Below are positions 8,527-17,404 of a stretch of 58,147 nucleotides of DNA, in pieces. Source of the DNA: Pseudomonadota bacterium. Its GTDB lineage: Bacteria > Pseudomonadota > Alphaproteobacteria > Reyranellales > Reyranellaceae. Under the pieces are notes generated by a model. That model ran no database searches. It saw only the letters and a program-made list of their open reading frames with translations, and was not told where the DNA came from. Location of the stretch: NCBI GenBank assembly GCA_018240685.1, contig JAFEFG010000013.1, forward strand, positions 1-58,147. Direction: 5' to 3'. Positions within the stretch are counted from its first letter, which is position 1. The number at the start of each line of letters is the position of its first letter. The position numbers and the translations under genes are program-made.

Positions 8527-10482
8527 TCAGATTCCGCCCTCGCCCGGCGTCAGGATGTCGAACATCATCGCCGAGGGCGGATCGAGCATCGCGAACAGCG
8601 CGGCCAGTTGCACCGCCTCGCCCTCGATCCGGAGCGCGCCGGACATCAGCGCTTCCGGAACCTTCACCTTTCCGAGGATGATCGAATCGAGCGTGGCGCG
8701 CGTCGTGATGATCGACGCCGAGGCACGATCGGACCAGTCACCGAGCCGGTGTGTCAGCGTGCAGTTGCTGAGCGTCAGCGTCAGCTTCTCGGCGCGATCC
8801 GTGAAGTGCCAGTTCACCAACATCGACCTGCCCGCCGCCTTGGCCGGATCGAGTCGGATCTCCAGCATGTCGAAGAAGATGTCGGTGCTGAGGCCGGCGA
8901 CGGTGTCGGCAGCCATGGCGGGACGCGCCGGAAGCTGGAACACGCCATGCCGCAGTTCCTGGGCGCCATAGAGGAAGGCGTTGCGCCACGTGGCCGACTC
9001 GGCCTGATAGCCCATCTGTTCCAGCGCGTCGGCGCAGAGCGCGCGGGCCTCCTTGTTGTCCGGCTCGGCGTAGACGACCTCCTTCATCACCTGCGCCACC
9101 CAGCGGTATTCGCCCTTCGCGAAATCCGCCCGCGCCCGCGCGATCACGGCCGCGGCGCCGCCCATATACTCGACGAACTTGCGCGCCGCCGGTGCCGGCG
9201 GTAGCGGATGGAGGTTGCAGGGATTGCCGTCGTACCAGGAGAGATAGCGCTGGTAGACCGCCTTCACGTTGTGGCTGACCGTACCGTAGTAGCCCCGCAC
9301 CGACCATCGCTCGGCGAGTCCCGGCGGCAGGTCGATCGCCTCCGCGATCTCGGCCGGCAACCATCCCCTGTTCATCAGCCGCAGCGTCTGGTCGTGGATG
9401 TGCTTGTAGAGGTCGCGCTGCGCCCGGAGATAGTCGAGCACCGCCTCGCGTCCCCAGGTCGGCCAATGGTGCTGGCCGATCAGCACCTCCGTGCGCGGAC
9501 CGTACATCTCGATGGCGTCATTGATGTACTTGGCCCAGATGCGTGGATCGCGCGCCACGGCGCCGCGCAGCGGGATGAAGTTGTGCAGCAGCGGACAGGC
9601 ATTCTCGGCCATGTTGAGCACGCCGAGCTGCGGATAGAACATGTGCATCTCGGCCGGCGCCTCGGTCTCGGGCGCGAGCTGGAAGACGATCGCGAGCCCG
9701 TCGATCGTATGCTCCTCCACGGGCTTCTCGATCGTCAGCGTGGGCGCGATCAGGCCGGGCGTGCCGCGGGCGACGGCCTTGCCCAGGCCGGCGTCGACCT
9801 GCCCGCGCGGCCCGCGTGGCAGCAGATGGCCGAACTGGAACTGCGCCCGGCGCATCATCGGCTTGCCGGCCAGGACGTTCTCGCCGGAGATCGCTTCCAT
9901 GAAGCCGGAGGGAGCGATGACGGCCACCTTGCCGGCCTTGACGTCGGCCTCGTCGATCACGCCCCGCACGCCGCCGTAGTGGTCGATATGGCTGTGGGTG
10001 TAGATGACGGCGACGACGGGCTTCTTCGGCCGGTGGGCGAAGTAGAGCGCCAGCGCGGCGCGGGACACTTCCGCCGTGGTCAGCGGATCGATCAGGATCA
10101 GGCCGGTGTCGCCCTCGAGCACCGTCATGTTGGCGATGTCGAAGCCGCGCAGCTGGTAGACCCGGTCCGCGACCTTGAACAGGCCATTGGCGAGGTTGAG
10201 CCGCGCGATGCGCCACAGGCTCGGGTTCACGGTGGCCGGAGCCACTTCGCCGTCGATGAAGGCGTACTCGGAAAGGTTCCACAGCACGGTGCCGCTTTCC
10301 GCGCGCACGACACCGTCCGGCACGGGTGCAATCAGGCCGCGCCTGGCGGCCTCGAAGTCGCGCGTGTCGGCAAAGGGCAGCTTCGCCGCCATGGCCGCGT
10401 TCGCCGCCCGTGTGGCCGGATCGGCATCGCGCGCCGCATCGAGATAGGTGGACGGTACCGGCACCGCAGAGCCTGCAGACAT
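8527..10482 (-). CDS. Alkylsulfatase, metallo-beta-lactamase fold (SdsA1/BDS1 type)
   Basis: A 651-residue enzyme that should hydrolyse the C-O or S-O bond of primary or secondary alkyl sulfates. The binuclear-zinc motif YTHSHIDHYGG has His163, His165, Asp167 and His168; further family segments are LNMAENACPLLHNF and VLIGQHHWPTWG. After the MBL domain comes the alkylsulfatase dimerisation region (about 390-520) and an SCP2-like C-terminal domain (about 530-640), the full SdsA1 architecture. No signal peptide is visible, so it is probably cytoplasmic like BDS1, unlike secreted relatives. ATG 10482 is chosen because GGAAGGGAA lies upstream; a TTG two codons earlier is possible. Confidence 0.9.
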   Translation of the reverse strand: MSAGSAVPVPSTYLDAARDADPATRAANAAMAAKLPFADTRDFEAARRGLIAPVPDGVVRAESGTVLWNLSEYAFIDGEVAPATVNPSLWRIARLNLANGLFKVADRVYQLRGFDIANMTVLEGDTGLILIDPLTTAEVSRAALALYFAHRPKKPVVAVIYTHSHIDHYGGVRGVIDEADVKAGKVAVIAPSGFMEAISGENVLAGKPMMRRAQFQFGHLLPRGPRGQVDAGLGKAVARGTPGLIAPTLTIEKPVEEHTIDGLAIVFQLAPETEAPAEMHMFYPQLGVLNMAENACPLLHNFIPLRGAVARDPRIWAKYINDAIEMYGPRTEVLIGQHHWPTWGREAVLDYLRAQRDLYKHIHDQTLRLMNRGWLPAEIAEAIDLPPGLAERWSVRGYYGTVSHNVKAVYQRYLSWYDGNPCNLHPLPPAPAARKFVEYMGGAAAVIARARADFAKGEYRWVAQVMKEVVYAEPDNKEARALCADALEQMGYQAESATWRNAFLYGAQELRHGVFQLPARPAMAADTVAGLSTDIFFDMLEIRLDPAKAAGRSMLVNWHFTDRAEKLTLTLSNCTLTHRLGDWSDRASASIITTRATLDSIILGKVKVPEALMSGALRIEGEAVQLAALFAMLDPPSAMMFDILTPGEGGI

Positions 10483-10525
10483 TCTCAACTTCCCTTCCGT
10501 AGTCGCCCCCGGACGCCGCTCGGTC

Positions 10526-11500
10526 CTAGGCCTCGATCTTGATGTTGTTGTCCTTGACGACCTTGGTCCAGCGCGCGGTCTCGGCCTTGAGCTTGTCGAG
10601 ATAGGCCTGGGGAGTGCTGCCGGTGGTGAAGAATCCCAGCTCGGCGAACCTCTTCTTCACCTCGGGGTTCTTCACGATGTCGAGACACAGCGCATTCAGG
10701 CGCTCGAGCACTGGCTGCGGAATCCCTGCCGGCGCCACGATGCCGTAGAAGACGGCGCCCTCGAGGTCCTTCATGCCGAGCTCGCCGACGGTCGGCACGT
10801 CGGGGCAGACCGGCGAGCGTTCGGCCGAGGCAACCACGATGCCCGTCATGCGACCGGCCTTCACGTGGTTCCCCGTCGGCAGCACCACGTCCACGATCAC
10901 CGGCAGGTGGCCGCCCATCACGTCGCGGATGGCGTCGGCCGACCCCTTGTAGCCGACGACCTCCATGTTGAGCTTGGTGTGGGTTCGGAACAGCTCGGCC
11001 CACAGATGCGGCTGGTTGCCGACGCCGGAGCAGGCATAGCGCACGCGCTCCGGCTGCTTGCTCACCCATTCGGCGAACTCGGCGTAGGTGCGCGCCGGTA
11101 CGTCCTTGTTGAGGGCGATCAGGTCGGGGATGTCGGCGATGGTCGAGACCGGCTGGAAGTCCTTCAACGGCTCGAACGGCTGCTTGAGGCCGAGCGCCGC
11201 GTTGGTGGCGAGCGTCGTCGTCCCGAGCAGCAGCGTGGTGCCGTCCGGCCTGGCCTTGGCCACCGCCTCCATGCCGATGATGGTGTTGCCGCCTCCCCTG
11301 TTCTCGACGACGACCTGCTGGCCGAGCAGTTGCCCCATCTTCTCCGCGACGATGCGCCCGGCCGTATCGGTGGCGCCACCGGCGATATAGGGCACGACGA
11401 TCTTGATCTGCTGGCTTGGCCACGACTGCGCCCGTACCGCGCTCGCAGCAACGATCGTCCAACCGGCGGTCCCCGCCAGAACGGTACGCCTCCTGAGCAT
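10526..11500 (-). CDS. Bug/TctC-type tripartite tricarboxylate receptor
   Basis: A 324-residue periplasmic receptor of the Bug (TctC) family. It has an N-terminal signal peptide (MLRRRTVLAGTAGWT..., cleavage near VRA-QS) and the family opening IKIVVPYIAGGATDTAGRIV, followed by GQQVVVENRGGGNTIIG, both diagnostic of TctC-like receptors that bind carboxylates. No TctA/TctB membrane genes are present nearby, the common 'orphan Bug' situation. It sits 30 bp after the MFS gene and 43 bp before the alkylsulfatase, so it is probably co-transcribed with both. Confidence 0.9.
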   Translation of the reverse strand: MLRRRTVLAGTAGWTIVAASAVRAQSWPSQQIKIVVPYIAGGATDTAGRIVAEKMGQLLGQQVVVENRGGGNTIIGMEAVAKARPDGTTLLLGTTTLATNAALGLKQPFEPLKDFQPVSTIADIPDLIALNKDVPARTYAEFAEWVSKQPERVRYACSGVGNQPHLWAELFRTHTKLNMEVVGYKGSADAIRDVMGGHLPVIVDVVLPTGNHVKAGRMTGIVVASAERSPVCPDVPTVGELGMKDLEGAVFYGIVAPAGIPQPVLERLNALCLDIVKNPEVKKRFAELGFFTTGSTPQAYLDKLKAETARWTKVVKDNNIKIEA

Positions 11501-11530
11501 CCTTCCCTCCCTCTTTATTGAGGGAGAGTC

Positions 11531-12718
11531 TTACTCCGCAGGCTTGAGCGCCGCCACCGCATGCGCCCGCTCGCTTGGCAAAAATGCGATCGCGAGCACG
11601 GTGCAGGCCGCCACGCCCGCCAGCATCATGAGCAGGACCGGAAAGCCCGCCGCCTTCACGGAAGGGCCGATCGCGGCGACGACGATGGAACTTACCCCGA
11701 AGCCGATGGCGAGCCGCATGCCGGTGACGCGGCTGCGGATGCGGTCGTCGACATAGCGCACGACCATCGCGTCCGTGAACGGGATCGCGCCGAACACGAA
11801 CACCATGAACAACGTCGTCACGGCCACGAGCGCCCAGCCGTCGACATAGGCGGCGACGACGAACAGCGGCACCTGCGCCACGAGGATCGGCAGATACACG
11901 GTCTTCAAGGGGAAGCGGTCGATCAGCATGCCGACGGCGATCTGCGCCAGAGAGGCGACGGTGAAGACGCCCAGCAGCACGAGGCTCAGCAGCCAGGGAT
12001 CGGCCGCAAGCTCGGCCAGCCGGGCCTTCAGCATCTCGCCGTTGGAGTTGGTGGTGAAGTTGAACACGATGCTGCCCGACACGGCCGCGCAGGTCATGAT
12101 GAAGAAGATCCGCGCCATGATACCGGGCGGCAGATCGAGCACGCGCGACCGGCGCTTGGCCGGCGCTTCCTGTTCCCGCGGCACGAGGACGACGAACAGG
12201 ACAGCACCGACGAGGCAGATCACGCCGGGCACGATATAGGCCATCTGCCAGCCGAAGCGCGTCGCCAGCAGGACCGAGACGCTGGAGCCGATGGCGATGC
12301 CGAGATTGCCGATCAGCCCGTTGACGCCGATCACGATGCCCGGCTTCTCGGCGCGCTGCACCAGCATCGGGATGCCGACGGGATGATAGATCGAGGCGAA
12401 GGCACCCATGACGGTCAGCGCCGCACCGATCTGCCACTTGTTCCGGCACAGCGCGATCACCAGGCAGGACAGGCCCATGCCGGTGAAGAACAGGATCATC
12501 ATCGCCCGCCGCCCCCATTGGTCGCCGAGCTTGCCCGAGACGATCGAGCCGGCGCCGAACATGAAGGAGGCGCCGAAGGCGTAGGGAGTCAGTTCCTTCC
12601 AGTCGGCGCCCCAGACGCCGGCGATCACGCTGACCGTATAGAGGAAGATCGCCAGCACCCAGTGATCGAGCGCATGGCCGAGGTTGAGCAGAAGAGAGGT
12701 CGGGCTGCTGAACTTCAT
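11531..12718 (-). CDS. MFS transporter
   Basis: A 395-residue major facilitator with twelve predicted membrane segments. The loop 2-3 motif GSIVSGKLGDQWGRRAMM is clear (motif A, Gly-x3-Asp-x2-Gly-Arg-Arg). It is the first gene of the minus-strand run MFS-Bug receptor-alkylsulfatase and is divergent from an AraC regulator with a 66-bp spacer. Direction and substrate are unknown; import of an alkyl sulfate or export of a product would fit the context. SD AAGGAG lies just before the ATG. Confidence 0.88.
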   Translation of the reverse strand: MKFSSPTSLLLNLGHALDHWVLAIFLYTVSVIAGVWGADWKELTPYAFGASFMFGAGSIVSGKLGDQWGRRAMMILFFTGMGLSCLVIALCRNKWQIGAALTVMGAFASIYHPVGIPMLVQRAEKPGIVIGVNGLIGNLGIAIGSSVSVLLATRFGWQMAYIVPGVICLVGAVLFVVLVPREQEAPAKRRSRVLDLPPGIMARIFFIMTCAAVSGSIVFNFTTNSNGEMLKARLAELAADPWLLSLVLLGVFTVASLAQIAVGMLIDRFPLKTVYLPILVAQVPLFVVAAYVDGWALVAVTTLFMVFVFGAIPFTDAMVVRYVDDRIRSRVTGMRLAIGFGVSSIVVAAIGPSVKAAGFPVLLMMLAGVAACTVLAIAFLPSERAHAVAALKPAE

Positions 12719-12737
12719 TGGGCGTCTCCTTGGCCCG

Positions 12738-12766
12738 AGAATAGGTACGGCGACGCTGGCTGTCTT
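12738..12766 (-). promoter_or_regulatory. Candidate promoter for the MFS-Bug-alkylsulfatase unit
   Basis: On the minus strand AAGACA (12766-12761) and TATTCT (12743-12738) are 17 bases apart, a moderate sigma-70-like match. It lies in the 66-bp spacer shared with araC-type gene 12785; on the plus strand TAGAAT (12771-12776) ends only eight bases before that gene's ATG, so the regulator message may be almost leaderless. Confidence 0.35.
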
Positions 12767-12784
12767 GCGCTAGAATGACAACTT

Positions 12785-13594
12785 ATGTCGAGAAAAGGAC
12801 AGCCCCTCGTGGCACGGTCGACGAACGCCGAGGACTATCAGCATGTCCCGCGTGCCGTGGCCGCGATGCCCAAGGACTTCGCGGCCGGATTCGAGATCCT
12901 TCCGCATCGACACGCGCGAGCCCAACTCATCCATGCGACGGCCGGTACGATGCGCGTCTCCACCGACGACGGCGTCTGGGTCGTGCCGCCGCAGCGCGCG
13001 CTATGGATGCCCGCCGGCGTCGCCCACAGCATCGTCATGCTGGCCACTGTCAGGATGCGCACCCTCTACCTGCGCGAGGATGCCGCGGGGTTCATGCCGC
13101 AAGACTGTCGCGTGCTACCGATCTCGTCCCTCTTGCGCGAGCTGATCGTGCGCGCCACGGAGTTGCCGCTGCAGTACGACGAGGGTGGGCCGGCAGGCCA
13201 CATCGTCGCCCTCATCCTCGCCGAGCTGCATGGGCTGCAGTCGTTGCCGCTGGACCTTCCAATGCCGCGCGATATCGCGTTGCGCACGATCTGCCGAAGG
13301 CTGTTGGAATCGCCTGGCGATACGCGTCCGCTCGACGCCTGGGCCGAGATCGCCAATCTGAGCAGCCGCACGCTGGCTCGGCGTTTCCAGGCTCAGACCG
13401 GATTGAGCTTCGGCGCCTGGCGGCAGCAAGCGCGCGTGCTCGAGGCCATGGGGCGGCTGGGCGGCGGCGAACCGGTGACACAGGTTGCCCTCGATCTTGG
13501 CTACGAGAGCGTCAGTGCCTTCTGTGCGATGTTCCGGCGAGCGGCTGGCGCCTCTCCGAGCCGTTTCCGTGCCCGGCCTTTGGTGCCCGGATAA
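12785..13594 (+). CDS. AraC-family transcriptional regulator
   Basis: A 269-residue regulator with an N-terminal cupin sensor domain (EILPHRHARAQLIHATAG, with the His-x-His-x4-Gln pattern) and a C-terminal double helix-turn-helix domain (about 165-265: LDAWAEIANLSSRTLARRF then VALDLGYESVSAFCAMFRR and PSRFR). This is the cupin-AraC subgroup that often controls an adjacent MFS transporter. Being divergent from the MFS/Bug/alkylsulfatase run with 66 bp between, it is the likely regulator of that run and perhaps of itself. Confidence 0.92.
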   Translation: MSRKGQPLVARSTNAEDYQHVPRAVAAMPKDFAAGFEILPHRHARAQLIHATAGTMRVSTDDGVWVVPPQRALWMPAGVAHSIVMLATVRMRTLYLREDAAGFMPQDCRVLPISSLLRELIVRATELPLQYDEGGPAGHIVALILAELHGLQSLPLDLPMPRDIALRTICRRLLESPGDTRPLDAWAEIANLSSRTLARRFQAQTGLSFGAWRQQARVLEAMGRLGGGEPVTQVALDLGYESVSAFCAMFRRAAGASPSRFRARPLVPG

Positions 13595-13751
13595 ACCTTT
13601 CACCCGATATGGAATTGTTGTCCTGCAGCAACCCGATGGCACACAGAAACCTTGACGTATGGGGTTCGAATCTCCCCAATGCGCACCCCGTTTGCGTTAG
13701 TGTAAACCGTCATTCATTCCAGCTCGGCCCGCTGCGGTCCGCAGCTCCGAA
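13595..13751. other. Intergenic spacer before the korCAB operon
   Basis: A 157-bp spacer. It holds a TTGACG (13652-13657) that could be a -35 element without a convincing -10, a tRNA T-arm-like hairpin (TGGGG 13660-13664 with CCCCA 13674-13678 around TTCGAAT), and an imperfect inverted repeat GTTTGC/GTAAAC at 13690-13707 that could bind a regulator. No open frame and no clear ribosome-binding site for the GTG start at 13752 is seen. Confidence 0.4.
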
Positions 13752-15575
13752 GTGAGTTCAGTTTTGAAGCCGACCGACATCACGAATCCTGACTACTTCC
13801 ACAAGGTCGTCGACTGCCAATGGGCGTGCCCCGCGCACACGCCGGTCCCGGAATACATTCGGTTGATCGCCCATGGCCGGTACTCCGACGCCTACATGAT
13901 CAACTGGAAGTCGAACGTCTTCCCCGGAATCCTGGGCCGCACCTGCGACCGTCCCTGCGAGCCGGCCTGCCGCCGCAGCCGCGTCGAGGATGAGACGCTG
14001 GTCAACGGCAAGAAGGAGCCTGTCGCGATCTGCCGCCTTAAGCGCGTCGCCGCCGACTACAAGGACGACGACGTCTTCAAGCGCATGCCCAAGGCGCCGG
14101 CCAAGAACGGCAAGCGCGTCGCCTGCGTGGGAGGCGGCCCCGCCTCGCTCACCGTGGCGCGCGATCTGGCCGTGCTGGGCTATGAGATCGTGATCTACGA
14201 CCAGGATCCCAAGCTCGGCGGCTTCATCCGCACGCAGATCCCGCACTTCCGCCTGCCCGAGTCGGTGATCGACCAGGAAGTGGGCTTCATCACCGGCATC
14301 GGCAACATCGAGTTCCGCCACCAGCGCGTCGACTCGCTCAAGACGCTCGCGGCCGAAGGCTATGACGCGATCTTCGTCGGCTGCGGCGCACCGCGCGGCC
14401 GCGAGCTCGACGTGCCGGGCCGCAAGGAAGCGGCAGCCAACATCCATATCGGCATCGACTGGCTGTCGTCGGTCTCGTTCGGCCACACCACCAAGGTCGG
14501 CAAGCGCGTGATCGTGCTGGGCGGCGGCAACACCGCGATGGATTGCTGCCGCACCGCCCGCCGCCTGGGCGGCCAGGACGTGAAGGTTATCGTCCGCTCC
14601 GGCTTCGACGAGATGAAGGCCTCGCCGTGGGAGAAGGAAGACGCGATGGGCGAGGACATCCCCATCCTGAACTTCCTGGTGCCGAAGGAAGTGAAGCACG
14701 ACAACGGCAGGATCAAGGGCGTGCTGTTCGAGAAGGTGAAGGCCGAGTACGACGCCAAGGGCCGCCGCTCGCTGGTGCCGTCGGGCGAGCCGGACGAGTT
14801 CCACGAGTGCGATGACGTGCTGGTCGCGATCGGCCAGGAGAACGCCTTCCCCTGGATCGAGAAGGATGCCGGCATCGAGTTCGACCGCTGGGGCCTGCCC
14901 AAGCTCGACGAGAAGACGCTGCAGAGCACGGTGAAGAACGTCTTCTTCGGCGGCGACGCCGCGTTCGGGCCCAAGAACATCATCTGGGCAGCCGCGCACG
15001 GCCACGAAGCGGCGACCTCGATCCACAAGCTGCTGTCGGGCGAGAAGGTCGAGGAGCGTCCGGCTCCCGGCGTCAACATCGTCAGCCAGAAGATGGGCAT
15101 CCACGAGTGGAGCTACGACAACGCGCCCACCGTCGACCATCGCTTCAAGGTTCCGCACCGGCCCAAGCAGGACGCGCTCAAGGACATCATGGCCGAGGTC
15201 GAGTTGGGCTTCGATCCAGCGCTCGCCTTCAAGGAAGCCCAGCGCTGCCTGAACTGCGACGTGCAGACCGTCTTCACCGGCAAGCTCTGCATCGAGTGCG
15301 ATGCCTGCGTCGACATCTGCCCGATGGACTGCATCACCTTCGCCGACAACGGCGACGAGAAGGAGCTGCGCGGCCATCTCAATGCGCCGGCCCTCAACTC
15401 GCTGCAGGATCTCTATATCGGCGACGACCTCAAGACCGGCCGCGTCATGGTCAAGGACGAGGACGTCTGCCTGCATTGCGGGCTGTGCGCCGAGCGCTGC
15501 CCGACCGGCGCCTGGGACATGCGCAAGTACTACATCGAAATGACTCACGCGGAGCACGCATGCCGCAAGCAATGA
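13752..15575 (+). CDS. korC: KorC-like NAD(P)-dependent ferredoxin-linked oxidoreductase subunit
   Basis: A 607-residue flavin/iron-sulfur protein related to the glutamate synthase small subunit and to KorC of KorABC-type 2-oxoglutarate oxidoreductases. The N-terminal Fe-S region has CQWACPAHTPVPEYI (Cys22, Cys26) and CDRPCEPACRRS; then an FAD-binding VACVGGGPASLTVARDLA and an NAD(P)-binding VIVLGGGNTAMDCCRTARR. The C-terminus carries two [4Fe-4S] ferredoxin motifs, CIECDACVDICPMDC and CLHCGLCAERCPTGAWD. It would pass electrons between NAD(P)(H) and the 2-oxoacid oxidoreductase encoded next. The start is GTG at 13752 with a weak SD; an in-frame TTG four codons on is an alternative. It overlaps korA. 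Confidence 0.85.
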   Translation: MSSVLKPTDITNPDYFHKVVDCQWACPAHTPVPEYIRLIAHGRYSDAYMINWKSNVFPGILGRTCDRPCEPACRRSRVEDETLVNGKKEPVAICRLKRVAADYKDDDVFKRMPKAPAKNGKRVACVGGGPASLTVARDLAVLGYEIVIYDQDPKLGGFIRTQIPHFRLPESVIDQEVGFITGIGNIEFRHQRVDSLKTLAAEGYDAIFVGCGAPRGRELDVPGRKEAAANIHIGIDWLSSVSFGHTTKVGKRVIVLGGGNTAMDCCRTARRLGGQDVKVIVRSGFDEMKASPWEKEDAMGEDIPILNFLVPKEVKHDNGRIKGVLFEKVKAEYDAKGRRSLVPSGEPDEFHECDDVLVAIGQENAFPWIEKDAGIEFDRWGLPKLDEKTLQSTVKNVFFGGDAAFGPKNIIWAAAHGHEAATSIHKLLSGEKVEERPAPGVNIVSQKMGIHEWSYDNAPTVDHRFKVPHRPKQDALKDIMAEVELGFDPALAFKEAQRCLNCDVQTVFTGKLCIECDACVDICPMDCITFADNGDEKELRGHLNAPALNSLQDLYIGDDLKTGRVMVKDEDVCLHCGLCAERCPTGAWDMRKYYIEMTHAEHACRKQ

Positions 15576-17404
15576 CTGCCGTTAACGACTTCGTCGTCAA
15601 GTTCGCGAACGTCAACGGATCCGGATCCGCCTCGGCGAACGAGCTGTTCGCGCGCTCGATCCTGCGCATGGGCGTCCCCGTCAGCCCGCGCAACATCTTC
15701 CCCTCGAACATCCAGGGCCTGCCGACCTGGTACGAAGTGCGCGTGACCGAGAAGGGCTGGCTCGGCCGGCGCGGCGGCGTCGACCTGATGGTGGCGATGA
15801 ACCCGCAGACCTGGGCGCAGGACGTCAAGGAGATCGAGCCGGGCGGCTACCTCTTCTACGATTCGACCAAGCCCCTGCCCTCGTCCGCCTTCCGCGAGGA
15901 CATCAACGTCATCGGCGTGCCGCTGACGGCGATCTGCAACGCCACCTACACCGACGCCCGCCAGCGCCAGCTGTTCAAGAACATCATCTATGTCGGCGCC
16001 CTGTCGGTGCTGCTGGACATCGATCCGGCCGAGATCGAGCGGCTGTTCGGCGAGCAGTACAAGGGCAAGGAGAAGCTGCTCGATTCGAACATCAAGGCGC
16101 TGAACCTGGGCCGCGACTGGGCCAAGCAGCATCTCGACCCGGCGTCGGTGAAGCTCAAGGTCCGCCGCGCCGACAATGTCGGCAACCGCATCTTCGTCGA
16201 AGGCAACAGCGCCGCGGCGCTGGGCGCGGTCTATGGCGGCGCCACGGTCTGCGCCTGGTACCCGATCACGCCCTCCTCCTCGCTTGCCGAGGCCTTCGCC
16301 GCCCACTGCAAGCGGCTGCGCCACGACAAGGAGACCGGCAAGGCCAAGTACGCGATCGTGCAGGCCGAAGACGAGCTCGCCTCGATCGGCATGGTCATCG
16401 GCGCCGGCTGGAACGGCGCGCGCGCCTTCACCGCGACGTCGGGCCCGGGCATCTCGCTCATGACCGAGTTCATCGGTCTCGCCTACTTCGCCGAAGTGCC
16501 GGCGGTGATCGTGAACGTGCAGCGCGGCGGCCCCTCGACCGGCATGCCGACGCGCACGCAGCAGTCGGACCTGCTGTCCTGCGCCTATGCCTCCAACGGC
16601 GACACCAAGCACGTGCTGCTGTTCCCCGAGGACCCGCGGGAGTGCTTCGAGTTCACGGCCGGGGCGCTCGACCTTGCCGACCGGCTGCAGACGCCGATCT
16701 TCGTCATGACCGATCTCGACATCGGCATGAACCATCGCCTCTGCAAGCCGTTCGAATGGGACGACAAGCGCGCCTACGACCGCGGCAAGGTGATGACGGC
16801 GGCGGAGCTCGAGGCCGGCAAGAATTTCGGCCGCTACCTCGATGTCGACGGCGACGGCATCCCCTTCCGGACCTATCCCGGCACGCATCCGACCAAGGGC
16901 TCGTACTTCACCCGCGGCACGACCAAGGACGAGTATGCGCGCTACTCCGAGGAAGGAGCGGTCTATGTGCGCAACATGGAGCGGCTGCAGAAGAAGTTCG
17001 CGACCGCGGCCAAGATCGCCCCGCAGCCGCTGCGCTACTCCTCGCCCAAGCCGACGCGCTACGGCGTGATCTATTTCGGCTCGACCAGCCCCGCCATGGC
17101 CGAGGCGCTGGACCATCTCGAGGCCGACGGCAACCACGTCAACGCGCTCCGGGTGCGGTCCTTCCCCTTCGCCCAGGCGGTCGAGGACTTCATCCACGAG
17201 CACGACAAGGTGTTCGTGGTCGAGCAGAACCGCGACGGCCAGCTCCGTTCCATGATCATGAACGAGTTCACGCTCGACGCGCGCAAGCTCGTTCCGGTCC
17301 TGCACTACGACGGCACGCCGATCACGGCGCGCTTCATCGCGGCCGACATCGCCAAGAAGATCGGCCAGTTCAAGGTGGTTCCGTTCGACAAGGCTGCGTC
17401 ATGA
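15560..17404 (+). CDS. korA: 2-oxoacid:acceptor oxidoreductase, fused gamma-alpha subunit
   Basis: A 614-residue subunit in which a gamma domain (about residues 8-190, VKFANVNGSGSASANELFARSI) is fused to an alpha pyrimidine-binding domain (from about 205, VEGNSAAALGAVYGG and WYPITPSSSLAEAF). The conserved YPITP and the TSGPGISLM segments are typical of KorA/OorA, pointing to oxidative decarboxylation of 2-oxoglutarate (or another 2-oxoacid) to the acyl-CoA with a low-potential acceptor. ATG 15560 is preferred because GGAG lies five bases upstream; an ATG at 15572 overlaps the korC stop and is a close alternative. It overlaps korB by four bases. Confidence 0.88.
   Translation: MPQAMTAVNDFVVKFANVNGSGSASANELFARSILRMGVPVSPRNIFPSNIQGLPTWYEVRVTEKGWLGRRGGVDLMVAMNPQTWAQDVKEIEPGGYLFYDSTKPLPSSAFREDINVIGVPLTAICNATYTDARQRQLFKNIIYVGALSVLLDIDPAEIERLFGEQYKGKEKLLDSNIKALNLGRDWAKQHLDPASVKLKVRRADNVGNRIFVEGNSAAALGAVYGGATVCAWYPITPSSSLAEAFAAHCKRLRHDKETGKAKYAIVQAEDELASIGMVIGAGWNGARAFTATSGPGISLMTEFIGLAYFAEVPAVIVNVQRGGPSTGMPTRTQQSDLLSCAYASNGDTKHVLLFPEDPRECFEFTAGALDLADRLQTPIFVMTDLDIGMNHRLCKPFEWDDKRAYDRGKVMTAAELEAGKNFGRYLDVDGDGIPFRTYPGTHPTKGSYFTRGTTKDEYARYSEEGAVYVRNMERLQKKFATAAKIAPQPLRYSSPKPTRYGVIYFGSTSPAMAEALDHLEADGNHVNALRVRSFPFAQAVEDFIHEHDKVFVVEQNRDGQLRSMIMNEFTLDARKLVPVLHYDGTPITARFIAADIAKKIGQFKVVPFDKAAS

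Noticed and set aside
13655..13690. tRNA-like 3' piece: T-arm hairpin with TTCGAAT loop followed by seven bases and a CCC
   Set aside because: The T-stem is imperfect (an extra base), the terminal triplet is CCC, and no anticodon arm, D-arm or matching 5' acceptor strand occurs upstream. It may be a chance match or a fragment left by an integration event, but there is no integrase or direct repeat to support that.
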